Assembly: GCA_015655015.1 (NCBI GenBank)
Contig: JAATFV010000064.1
Location: 1 to 52,396 of the forward strand
Source of the DNA: Chitinophagales bacterium
GTDB taxonomy: Bacteria; Bacteroidota; Bacteroidia; Chitinophagales; Chitinophagaceae
Direction of reading: 5' to 3'
Length of the DNA stretch: 52,396 bases
Shown: positions 32,960 through 40,462 of the stretch, in pieces
How the letters are laid out: each line of letters opens with the position of its first letter
Numbering within the stretch: the first letter of the stretch is position 1
Notes under the pieces: generated by a model
What the model was told of the DNA's origin: nothing
Database searches by the model: none
Seen by the model: the letters and a program-made list of their open reading frames with translations, nothing else
Program-made: the position numbers and the translations under genes

Positions 32960-34645
32960 ATGAAAAATTTCCGTTCGATATATATAGCGATATTATTCCC
33001 GGGCATCCTATTGGCCTCCTGTAGGAAACAATTTGCCACCATGAATACGGATCCGGACGCCGTGTTGAGCATTCCTCCGGAATATGAGTTCAGTTCCGGT
33101 CTGCTCGCTATAAATAATAATACCGGTGAAAATTATTGGGATTACGACCGCGCCATCTATTATTGGGCGCAGAGTTTTTCTTTTCAGGATGCACCCAGGG
33201 TAACCGTATACAATGGTTTAGGCAACCTGAACGTGCGAACCAGTAACTTTTATACCAATGTAGGCTACCAGTTAGTAGATGTCATACACCAGATAGACAT
33301 CATGTCCGACTCGGCAAAAGCCAAATATGTATACTTACGCGCTATTACAGGCATACCGCTTGCCTATTACGCCTGGTACACCTCCGATGTACAAGGCAGC
33401 ATAGCTTATACACAGGCATTTAAGGCAAGATATACGATACCGCCATTGCTGACTCCCACCTATGACACCCAGGAGGCTTTATATGATACCCTGGACAATC
33501 AGTTAAAAGCCATCGTAGCCATCTTAAAGACCAATCAGCCGGTTACGCAAAAAGATCTGAGCGCAAATGACATCTATTACTCCGGTAATGTCACCAACTG
33601 GATAAAGGCCGCCAACAGCCTCCGGTTAAAAATGGCCTTCAGGTTAATGAAACAGGCTCCGGATAAATTTAAGTCCATCGCGACCGAGGTATTGACCGAT
33701 AATATAGGCGTCATCAATGATCCGTCGGAAGACTGGACATTTGTCGAAGGTCCGTATGTCAATTTCGGAGACGACCCCACCAACAACCAGGCAGTATCCG
33801 GATCAAAGAACATGGTGGATTTTATGTGGAATACAAAAGATCCTCGTATCCGGGTGTTTTATAAACCCGCGCCTCTCGACAAGGATATGTTTGATTCTGC
33901 GAAAGCCCAGGGCGCTTTGCCTGCTTCGCTTGCCTGGGACGGACAGCTTTACCGCGGCCAATATGTCAATCCCGATGCGTCAAAGAATACTGCCCTTGCC
34001 TATTATTTTACTCCTATAAACTTTAGCTATAAAGGGGCGCCGCAGTCTTTGGATTACGCATCGCCCATACAGATCAAGTTGTTTTACGGATTAAGAGATG
34101 GTGGCGGCGGATTAGTTACCTTCCCCCTTATCACTTATGCCGATATCTGTTTCATGCGGGCAGAGCTGGCTGTAAGGCAGATAACGGCTGAGAACGCCCA
34201 GGATTGGTACACAAAAGGAATAGAGGCATCCCTGGCAAATTATGATGCTATGGGCAAGGCTGCCGCGCTCCCTGACTATACCCCATTGACCCCCGCCGAA
34301 GTGACACAATACGAAGGGCAGCCGGGGATCGCCTATGATCCGGCAAATGCCCTGGAGCAGATCCTGGACCAGCAGTATATCAACTATTATAAAAACCAGA
34401 ATGAGGCATGGGCCCTTATCAAACGGACAGGATACCCCGGTGTCAACGCAAATTTGCTTAAATTGGAAACAGTTCTTATCGATGGGGTAGAGCAGGCTAT
34501 GCCCAGAAGATTTGCGGTGACCTATCCTTCTACCACCGATCTGAATTATAAAAATGTAGTAGACGCTATTAATGCAGAACAACAGAACCCTGATTTTAGT
34601 ACACCCGATGACATTACCGGCCGCGTCTGGTGGGATAAGAAATAA
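32960..34645 (+). CDS. SusD/RagB-type substrate-binding lipoprotein (locus 1)
   Basis: A 561-residue surface lipoprotein with lipobox LLASC (Cys21) and the SusD helical fold, of the SusD-like_2 kind: an early NTDPDAV segment near 30-36, aromatic-rich middle, and a C-terminal region containing NEAWALIKRTGYPG. It is the lid of the SusC importer and binds the ligand. It is 39 bases after susC and 21 bases before the redoxin gene on the same strand, so susC, susD, redoxin and the monooxygenase form one apparent operon. Confidence 0.94.
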   Translation: MKNFRSIYIAILFPGILLASCRKQFATMNTDPDAVLSIPPEYEFSSGLLAINNNTGENYWDYDRAIYYWAQSFSFQDAPRVTVYNGLGNLNVRTSNFYTNVGYQLVDVIHQIDIMSDSAKAKYVYLRAITGIPLAYYAWYTSDVQGSIAYTQAFKARYTIPPLLTPTYDTQEALYDTLDNQLKAIVAILKTNQPVTQKDLSANDIYYSGNVTNWIKAANSLRLKMAFRLMKQAPDKFKSIATEVLTDNIGVINDPSEDWTFVEGPYVNFGDDPTNNQAVSGSKNMVDFMWNTKDPRIRVFYKPAPLDKDMFDSAKAQGALPASLAWDGQLYRGQYVNPDASKNTALAYYFTPINFSYKGAPQSLDYASPIQIKLFYGLRDGGGGLVTFPLITYADICFMRAELAVRQITAENAQDWYTKGIEASLANYDAMGKAAALPDYTPLTPAEVTQYEGQPGIAYDPANALEQILDQQYINYYKNQNEAWALIKRTGYPGVNANLLKLETVLIDGVEQAMPRRFAVTYPSTTDLNYKNVVDAINAEQQNPDFSTPDDITGRVWWDKK

Positions 34646-34666
34646 GGGTACAATGGTTTAGTAAGT

Positions 34667-35254
34667 ATGAATAACAGGACCAGAGGGTTAGGGATTGTTT
34701 TATTGATCCAGGCAGGGTGCCTGTTCTATGGCTATTGCCCCGGACAGCGGCTGCAGATCCCGGATTATAAGGTCCAGACCCTGGATCATAAAGGCTATGA
34801 TTTTTCCAAACTGCGTAAAAAACTGGTTGCTTTCGTATTCCTCTCACCTGAATGCCCTCTCTGTCAAAACTATTCCCTGGTGCTAAATGACCTGCAGGAA
34901 AAGTTTAAAACGGACCTGGACATCCTGGGAATTTTCCCCGGCAAGGCATACGCCCCGGAAGCCTTGCCGGGTTTTCGCGATAAGTATCGTATACGGTTCC
35001 TGCTATTGACGGATACCTCATTCGGACTGGTCAGGCGGCTGTCCGCCAGGGTCACTCCTGAAGTCTTTTTGATGGACAAGGAAGGGGAAATCCTCTATCG
35101 CGGGGCTATCGATAACTGGGCGACAGCCCTGGGGAGGCACAGGAACAAGGCGACCGAACATTACCTGGAAGAGGCTATCGGGGGATACCTGCGAAAAAGT
35201 CCTATCCTTGTAAAAGAAACAAGGCCCGTAGGCTGTTATATAAATGAATATTGA
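34667..35254 (+). CDS. Exported redoxin linked to a copper monooxygenase
   Basis: A 195-residue secreted thioredoxin-fold protein with a signal peptide (about 1-26), redox motif CPLC (Cys63, Cys66) after VFLSPE, and cis-proline Thr130-Pro131. After the fold it has an extra tail, HYLEEAIGGYLRKSP...TRPVGCYI, with Cys190. As I recall, the same tail (a helix, then GC-x-I) occurs in the redoxin part of large planctomycete-type redoxin / cytochrome c / copper-monooxygenase fusions. Here that part is a separate gene ending two bases before the ATG of the cytochrome-monooxygenase gene. Likely role: supply or remove electrons or disulfides for that enzyme, or handle copper. Confidence 0.82.
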   Translation: MNNRTRGLGIVLLIQAGCLFYGYCPGQRLQIPDYKVQTLDHKGYDFSKLRKKLVAFVFLSPECPLCQNYSLVLNDLQEKFKTDLDILGIFPGKAYAPEALPGFRDKYRIRFLLLTDTSFGLVRRLSARVTPEVFLMDKEGEILYRGAIDNWATALGRHRNKATEHYLEEAIGGYLRKSPILVKETRPVGCYINEY

Positions 35255-35256
35255 GT

Positions 35257-36561
35257 ATGCGAAAGTCGCTTGTATCCCTTCTTGCATGTGCTCTCTGGTT
35301 CTTATCCCTTCATGGACAACCCGTGACCTATGCCACCATCCAACCGATATTCGTCAACAAATGCGTATCCTGCCATCGTCCCGGGGATGCGGCCCCTTTT
35401 TCACTTACCAGCTATGCGGATGTCCGGAAAAGGTTGTCTTTTATCCGGGACGTGATCACCAGGGGCTATATGCCTCCCTGGAAGGCGGACGTCCATTACC
35501 GGGGTTTCGCCAATACCCGCAGCCTCAGCCCGGAGGAGAAAAATCTCCTTATTCAATGGATAGACGCGGGCGGCCCGGGGGCTGACGGGCAGAACCATAA
35601 AGAGGAGCTTTTGAACGTTACCTCGTACGGCCGCAAGCCTGATCTTACGCTGAAGATCGATTCCGCTTTTACGGTAAAGGGAGATAACCTGGAACGGTTC
35701 ATTCTTTTTAAAGTGCCTTTTGAATTTTCGGAGGGCCATAATATCGAAGCCATTGAATTTTTCACCAATAACAAAAAAATTATCCATCATATCAATTATG
35801 GATTTTATGAAGTGGCGGATACGTCCGTTGATATACGCGGAGGGCGTAGTGTGATTAACACAACGGAGGAGGAAAGTACTCAAAAGGATCCCTACGGCGC
35901 CCTGAAAAAAGAAATGATCTATTATACGGGATGGATACCGGGGGCTTCCACGGAAAGTTATCCCAAAGATTTCGGATGGGCCCTGCCCAGGCGGGGAGTG
36001 GTATTATTAACAGCGCATTATTCGGCGATCGCCCGGGAAGAAAAATCGGTGGTCGGAGTCAACCTTTTTTTTCGGAAGGATAACATTAAAAGGCCCGTCC
36101 GGATCATCAGCCTGGGATCGGGAGGTGTTGCTGAAAATGATATTTCTCCTCCCTTATTTATTCCGGCGCGCAGGGTCAGTACTTTTCATTTGAAAGTAAA
36201 GACACAAGAGGAGCAGTCGCTGCTGTGCGTATGGCCGCATATGCACCTGTTAGGGAAGGAGTATTATGCCTATGCGGTCACCCCTTCAGGTGATACGATC
36301 CCGCTGGTGCATATCCCGGATTGGGATTTCAGGTGGCAGGAATTATATAAATTCAAAAAGCTTATCAGGATACCTAAGGGATCGGTGATAAATATGGATT
36401 GCACCTATGACAACACCGTAGATAATCCTTTCAATCCAAACAGCCCTCCAAAGGGCGTCTTTTCCCTGGGGGATATGAGCTCGACCAATGAAATGATGAC
36501 CCTGCTGCTCATTTATACCAGCTACCAGGATGGAGACGAAGCAGTGTCGCAGGAGGAATAG
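35257..36561 (+). CDS. Cytochrome c fused to a PHM/DBH-like copper type II monooxygenase
   Basis: A 434-residue exported enzyme candidate. The ATG at 35257 opens a signal peptide; a TTG two codons earlier overlaps the redoxin stop. The N-terminal cytochrome c domain has CVSCH (Cys36, Cys39, His40) and a distal Met72 in MPPW. The C-terminal part matches the two-lobed copper monooxygenase fold of peptidylglycine and dopamine hydroxylases. Candidate CuH ligands are His177-His178 (KIIHHINYG) and His254 (TAHYSA); candidate CuM ligands are His328-x-His330 (WPHMHLLGKE) and Met413 (STNEMM). The heme may replace ascorbate as electron donor. Hydroxylation substrate unknown. All copper ligands look intact, so I expect an active enzyme. 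Confidence 0.85.
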   Translation: MRKSLVSLLACALWFLSLHGQPVTYATIQPIFVNKCVSCHRPGDAAPFSLTSYADVRKRLSFIRDVITRGYMPPWKADVHYRGFANTRSLSPEEKNLLIQWIDAGGPGADGQNHKEELLNVTSYGRKPDLTLKIDSAFTVKGDNLERFILFKVPFEFSEGHNIEAIEFFTNNKKIIHHINYGFYEVADTSVDIRGGRSVINTTEEESTQKDPYGALKKEMIYYTGWIPGASTESYPKDFGWALPRRGVVLLTAHYSAIAREEKSVVGVNLFFRKDNIKRPVRIISLGSGGVAENDISPPLFIPARRVSTFHLKVKTQEEQSLLCVWPHMHLLGKEYYAYAVTPSGDTIPLVHIPDWDFRWQELYKFKKLIRIPKGSVINMDCTYDNTVDNPFNPNSPPKGVFSLGDMSSTNEMMTLLLIYTSYQDGDEAVSQEE

Positions 36562-36610
36562 TAAAGGAAGCGGGCGCGATCTATCATGGTAAAGTAGTAG
36601 TTTTGCAGCC

Positions 36611-38035
36611 TTGCATTCGATTTTACCAAAAGAGTTTCTGGCCTCCCTGGAAGGGATGGAAGGTTATGATGCCGCCGCGTTTGAGAAGGTTCATGCGGAT
36701 AGGAGGCAGGTGACTTCTATCCGGATCAATCCGTGGAAGGTGCCGATGGGCTTGCCGGTGTCTGGTGTTGATGGTTCGCCGGGGCAACAGGGGGGAGTTG
36801 TTGTGCCTTCGTTGAGCCTGGCTGAAAAAGTGCCCTGGTCTTCCTTTGGGTATTACCTGGGCGAGCGGCCCTCTTTTACCTTCGATCCTTTGTTCCATGC
36901 AGGGGCCTATTATGTTCAGGAAGCGTCCAGCATGTTCCTGGAGCAGGCATTGCGGCAAACGGCTGATCTTTCCCGGCCTCTGCGGGTACTGGACCTTTGT
37001 GCTGCTCCGGGGGGCAAGTCCACGTTGATACAGTCCCTGTTATCTCCTGAGAGCCTGTTGGTGAGCAATGAGGTGATCCGGACGAGGGTGAGCGTTCTAC
37101 AGGAGAATATGACAAAATGGGGGGGCGCGAATGTCATCGTTACCAGCAATGATTCCCGGGACTTTCAGCGGATGGAGGATTATTTCGACGTGATCGTGGT
37201 CGATGCTCCCTGCAGCGGCAGCGGCTTGTTCCGTCGTGAGCCGGAAGCAATCGGGGAGTGGAGCGCAAACAATGTACAGATCTGTTACCAACGCCAGCAG
37301 CGTATATTGGCCGAGTGCTGGCCGGCTCTCCGGCAGGGAGGGATATTGATCTATTCGACCTGTTCCTATTCGAGAGAGGAAGATGAGGAGATTCTGGATT
37401 GGATGCAGGAGGAGCTGCAAGCTGCCAGCTGCCGCCTGCAAGTGGAGGCTGATTGGAATATCGTGGAGACGATGGGCAAAAAGGGAGGTTATGGGTATCG
37501 GTTCTATCCTGATAAAGTAAAGGGGGAAGGTTTTTTTCTTACCTGTGTAAGAAAAGAGGATGGGGGAATGTTCGCCTATCCCAGGAACAGAAAGCAGGTC
37601 GCTGAAAAACTGACGAGGCAGGAGGAAGAACGGATGAAGCCCTGGATAAGACAGGAGGCGCCCGTCTTTTTTTTCCGGCACCATGAGCAGGTATATGCGC
37701 TGCCTGCGGCCCGCCTGGAGGATCTGCCCTATCTGCAATCCTGCTGTTATATAAAGAAGGCCGGTATCTTAACGGGTAAACCGGCTGCCAAAGAATTCAT
37801 ACCGGAACATGAACTCGCCCTGAGCACGCTGATCAACCCGGAATTACCAGTCCTTACTGTAACGAAGGAGCAGGCGATACAATACCTGCGTAAGGAAGAG
37901 GTGAGAGCGGAGACGGAGCTCAGGGGGTGGGCATTGGTACAATATGAAGGGCATAACCTGGGATGGATAAAGATCCTGCCTAACCGCGCCAATAATTATT
38001 ACCCCAGGGAATGGCGCATCCTGAAAAGGGATTAA
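36611..38035 (+). CDS. 16S rRNA m5C methyltransferase, RsmF/RsmB-like
   Basis: A 474-residue Nol1/Nop2/Sun-family enzyme methylating C5 of cytosine in rRNA. SAM motif DLCAAPGGKST is at 128-138. The two catalytic cysteines are Cys201 in DAPCSGSG and Cys251 in YSTCSYS. A C-terminal RNA-binding domain of the RsmF (YebU) type ends with GHNLGWIKILPNRANNYYP. I keep the TTG start at 36611 because LPKEFLASL is a family-like beginning; an ATG at 36656 is the alternative. A Gly/Val-rich insertion (about 50-68) is not part of the usual fold. It is a housekeeping gene lying between the two SusCD loci and not obviously related to them. Gene-free 38036-38259 follows, with no clear element. Confidence 0.9.
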   Translation: MHSILPKEFLASLEGMEGYDAAAFEKVHADRRQVTSIRINPWKVPMGLPVSGVDGSPGQQGGVVVPSLSLAEKVPWSSFGYYLGERPSFTFDPLFHAGAYYVQEASSMFLEQALRQTADLSRPLRVLDLCAAPGGKSTLIQSLLSPESLLVSNEVIRTRVSVLQENMTKWGGANVIVTSNDSRDFQRMEDYFDVIVVDAPCSGSGLFRREPEAIGEWSANNVQICYQRQQRILAECWPALRQGGILIYSTCSYSREEDEEILDWMQEELQAASCRLQVEADWNIVETMGKKGGYGYRFYPDKVKGEGFFLTCVRKEDGGMFAYPRNRKQVAEKLTRQEEERMKPWIRQEAPVFFFRHHEQVYALPAARLEDLPYLQSCCYIKKAGILTGKPAAKEFIPEHELALSTLINPELPVLTVTKEQAIQYLRKEEVRAETELRGWALVQYEGHNLGWIKILPNRANNYYPREWRILKRD

Positions 38036-38259
38036 ATCCAAAATTGGAGTATACGAATGTGGCGGCTTGTAATGGCAAAACGTTGCAGACATAAGAGAAA
38101 ATTTATATCCAGGTGTTATTTTTTTATTACATTTAGGACTATTCAGTTGCACCCACCGCAGGATCTTAGTACAAGGGCTATAAAAAAAGTATTGTATAGG
38201 CGGTCGAATGATGCGGCTTAGATAACTTAATAAATGATAACCTGTTAAGGACTTTTTTT

Positions 38260-38805
38260 ATGTCGCATCAGCAAGATCTGCTTTTAATACAACGCTTGAA
38301 CGACGGCGATCAGAAGGCCTTCGACGAGTTGTATTTAAAGTATTATAAATTGCTCTGCGCCAGCGCTTTCTTTCTATTAAAAAACCAGAATGAGGCGAAG
38401 GATATTGTTCAGACTTTTTTCCTGGACATCCTGGAAAAAGAATTGTTCCGTTCTTTTCATGGGGAGATCAAAGGGTATCTGTTCGTCGCCATCAAACATC
38501 GTTGTCTTAACCGGATAAAAAGCCAGAAACTGGATGAGGCCCGTCAGCGTTCTTATGGAATACTGCAGGATGGCGAGGAAATGAACGATATGGAGGGCAA
38601 ACTATCCGGTTATCATCATCAGTTGGCTATTTTGCTCAATAAGATGAAAGGCCAGAAGAGAGTGGCCGTAGAAATGGTGTATATGCAGGATAAGAAGTAT
38701 AAAGACGCTGCGAAAGCCATGGGGATCAGTATAAACTCGTTTAAAACACATTTAAAGAGTGCGTTAAAAACATTGCGGGATAATATGGACATGAAAACAA
38801 ATTAA
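38260..38805 (+). CDS. ECF sigma factor of the second SusCD locus
   Basis: A 181-residue sigma-70 family protein. Region 2 (about 20-90) contains NEAKDIVQTFFLDILEK. Region 4 (about 125-175) has the helix-turn-helix YKDAAKAMGISINSFKTHL. The AT-rich 224 bases before it contain no convincing TTTG / TAnnTTTG pair. It is followed after 32 bases by a FecR gene and then susC, so it is the locus-specific sigma of the amino-sugar glycan locus. Its sequence is clearly different from the sigma at 27234, so the two loci are likely to be regulated separately. Confidence 0.92.
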   Translation: MSHQQDLLLIQRLNDGDQKAFDELYLKYYKLLCASAFFLLKNQNEAKDIVQTFFLDILEKELFRSFHGEIKGYLFVAIKHRCLNRIKSQKLDEARQRSYGILQDGEEMNDMEGKLSGYHHQLAILLNKMKGQKRVAVEMVYMQDKKYKDAAKAMGISINSFKTHLKSALKTLRDNMDMKTN

Positions 38806-38837
38806 CCCGTTTTATTCAATTGCTGTAGTATTCATAA

Positions 38838-40289
38838 ATGAGCAGGATTTACGATAGGGCATTCAGATTCTATATAGAAAGCGTTTCGGGACATCTTTCG
38901 CCTGAAGATAAAGATCTATTGGATAAAGAGCTGGCAGCGGATGGCGCATTCCGGGAAATATGGGTTGAGCTGGAAAAAGAGGGGAGCGATCTGAAGGAAT
39001 TCCTTGACGGGACTGATCCCGGAGCGGAGCTGGAATTGCTGAAGCAACGGGTCCGGATGCCGGTTGGCATTCCGGGGAATGCGCTGGTTGGGGGGGCGGT
39101 CGGAACTTCTGCGATCTCTCCTGCCAGCGTTCGTGTTGCATCCCATGTCCAGCCTTCATCTGATGTTCCTGTCCGACCTTCGGATGAAGTTCCTGGCGTG
39201 ACTCCGGCTGATGTCCCTGACCTGGCTCCGGTTGATGCTGGGATCCACCCTTCGGCTGAAGTTGCGTTCCATCCTTCTGCTGAAGTTGCTGTCCACCCTC
39301 CAGTTGATATTCCGATCAGCCCCTCGGCTGAAGTTGCGGTCCTGACCTCGGCTAAGCTTCCGAGGAGATCTCCTGCTTTGATCAGGAAAATATTCTTCGC
39401 AAAAAGATCTATAGCAGCAGCCGTTCTTTTACTGCTGGCAGGCACAGGGTATTATATCTTTCTCAGCAATGCTAAAATCACGAACAAGGATAAGATAGCA
39501 TCCATTGTATCGCATAACCGGCAGGCCATTAGCCTGACCCTGAACAATGGAAAATCGATCACTCTTTTTAAAGATAGCGTCCGCCAGACGATCGTGTCGG
39601 ATAACGCTACGCTTACCTCTGGTGACGGGACGTTGAAATACCGGTCTGAAGATACGGCGCAGAATACGCTCTTTATTCCTGCCGGCCAGGACTACAAGAT
39701 CGTCCTGTCCGACGGGACGGAAGTAATGCTGAATGCCGCTACCAAGCTGCGATTTCCTTTTAATTTCTCCGGCCGGTCGAGGGTGGTCTGGCTGGAAGGC
39801 GAGGCCTATTTTAAAGTGGCTAAAGATGCAAAAAGGCCTTTTATCGTTCAGACTCCTTTAACGCAGATACAGGTGCTGGGCACTTCTTTCAATGTGAATA
39901 CCTATACGGCGGGCAATGTGACGACTTCTTTGGTGGAGGGTAAAGTGACTACCCATGGCAGCACCGATGACAAAGAGATCGAGCTGAAACCCGGCTATGC
40001 GGCAAGCTTTCAGGAGGCCAGGGGATTCTCCCTGAACAAATTCGATGAAGAGGATGTATTGTCCTGGATGAGCGGCACTTACTATTTTCATAATATCCCG
40101 GTGGATAAGCTGACGGATCTCATATACCGCTGTTATGGCGTTGTTATCGTCCTGGACAAGGAAAAGCTGGCTCAAAAATCCGTCACCGGCTTAATGGACA
40201 GAAAAAAACTGACCGAATTTCTGAGTGATCTCGAGACTACGGCTCAAATAAAATATTATTATTCCGGCAATCAGCTACGCCTGGAATAA
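38838..40289 (+). CDS. FecR-type anti-sigma factor with a repeat insertion (locus 2)
   Basis: A 483-residue FecR protein: cytoplasmic sigma-binding part (1-75), membrane helix (about 191-209), periplasmic FecR domain (about 285-390, LSDGTEVMLNAATKLRFP and GEAYFKVAKDAKRPF) and DUF4974 (about 405-480). It is about 90 residues longer than its counterpart at 27884. The extra part is a Pro/Ala/Val-rich stretch (about 78-175) before the helix, containing three copies of PSAEVA(V/F). This spacer lies on the cytoplasmic side between the sigma-binding and membrane parts, and its DNA is visibly repetitive. It probably changes only reach or flexibility. Confidence 0.9.
   Translation: MSRIYDRAFRFYIESVSGHLSPEDKDLLDKELAADGAFREIWVELEKEGSDLKEFLDGTDPGAELELLKQRVRMPVGIPGNALVGGAVGTSAISPASVRVASHVQPSSDVPVRPSDEVPGVTPADVPDLAPVDAGIHPSAEVAFHPSAEVAVHPPVDIPISPSAEVAVLTSAKLPRRSPALIRKIFFAKRSIAAAVLLLLAGTGYYIFLSNAKITNKDKIASIVSHNRQAISLTLNNGKSITLFKDSVRQTIVSDNATLTSGDGTLKYRSEDTAQNTLFIPAGQDYKIVLSDGTEVMLNAATKLRFPFNFSGRSRVVWLEGEAYFKVAKDAKRPFIVQTPLTQIQVLGTSFNVNTYTAGNVTTSLVEGKVTTHGSTDDKEIELKPGYAASFQEARGFSLNKFDEEDVLSWMSGTYYFHNIPVDKLTDLIYRCYGVVIVLDKEKLAQKSVTGLMDRKKLTEFLSDLETTAQIKYYYSGNQLRLE
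39069..39362 (+). repeat. Coding repeat insertion in the locus-2 FecR gene
   Basis: The stretch recodes the same Pro-Ser-Ala-Glu-Val-Ala theme repeatedly. The cores CCTTCGGCTGAAGTTGC, CCTTCTGCTGAAGTTGC and CCCTCGGCTGAAGTTGC lie near 39249, 39273 and 39321, the first two one 24-base period apart and the third two periods on. Flanking units are more degenerate. All length differences are multiples of three. Confidence 0.7.
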
Positions 40290-40397
40290 GGTAAACTGTT
40301 CGTTTCTCTCCGGCGATTGATTGCCCCCTGACCTTCCTGTTTAAAAAAAAATTTATTAAAAAAAATCCATTTTCATTCACCCGTTTTTTTCGTCTGG

Positions 40398-40411
40398 TTG
40401 TATTTATACAA
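40398..40411. promoter_or_regulatory. Short inverted repeat before the second susC
   Basis: TTGTAT and ATACAA are perfect 6-bp arms around TT, 52 bases before the susC start, within an AT-rich leader (40290-40462). It may be an operator or part of the sigma-specific promoter. The evidence is symmetry and place only. Confidence 0.3.
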
Positions 40412-40462
40412 AGACTGCTCACCGGGTTTTTGACTTTTTTTTAAATAACCAAAACGGCTATC

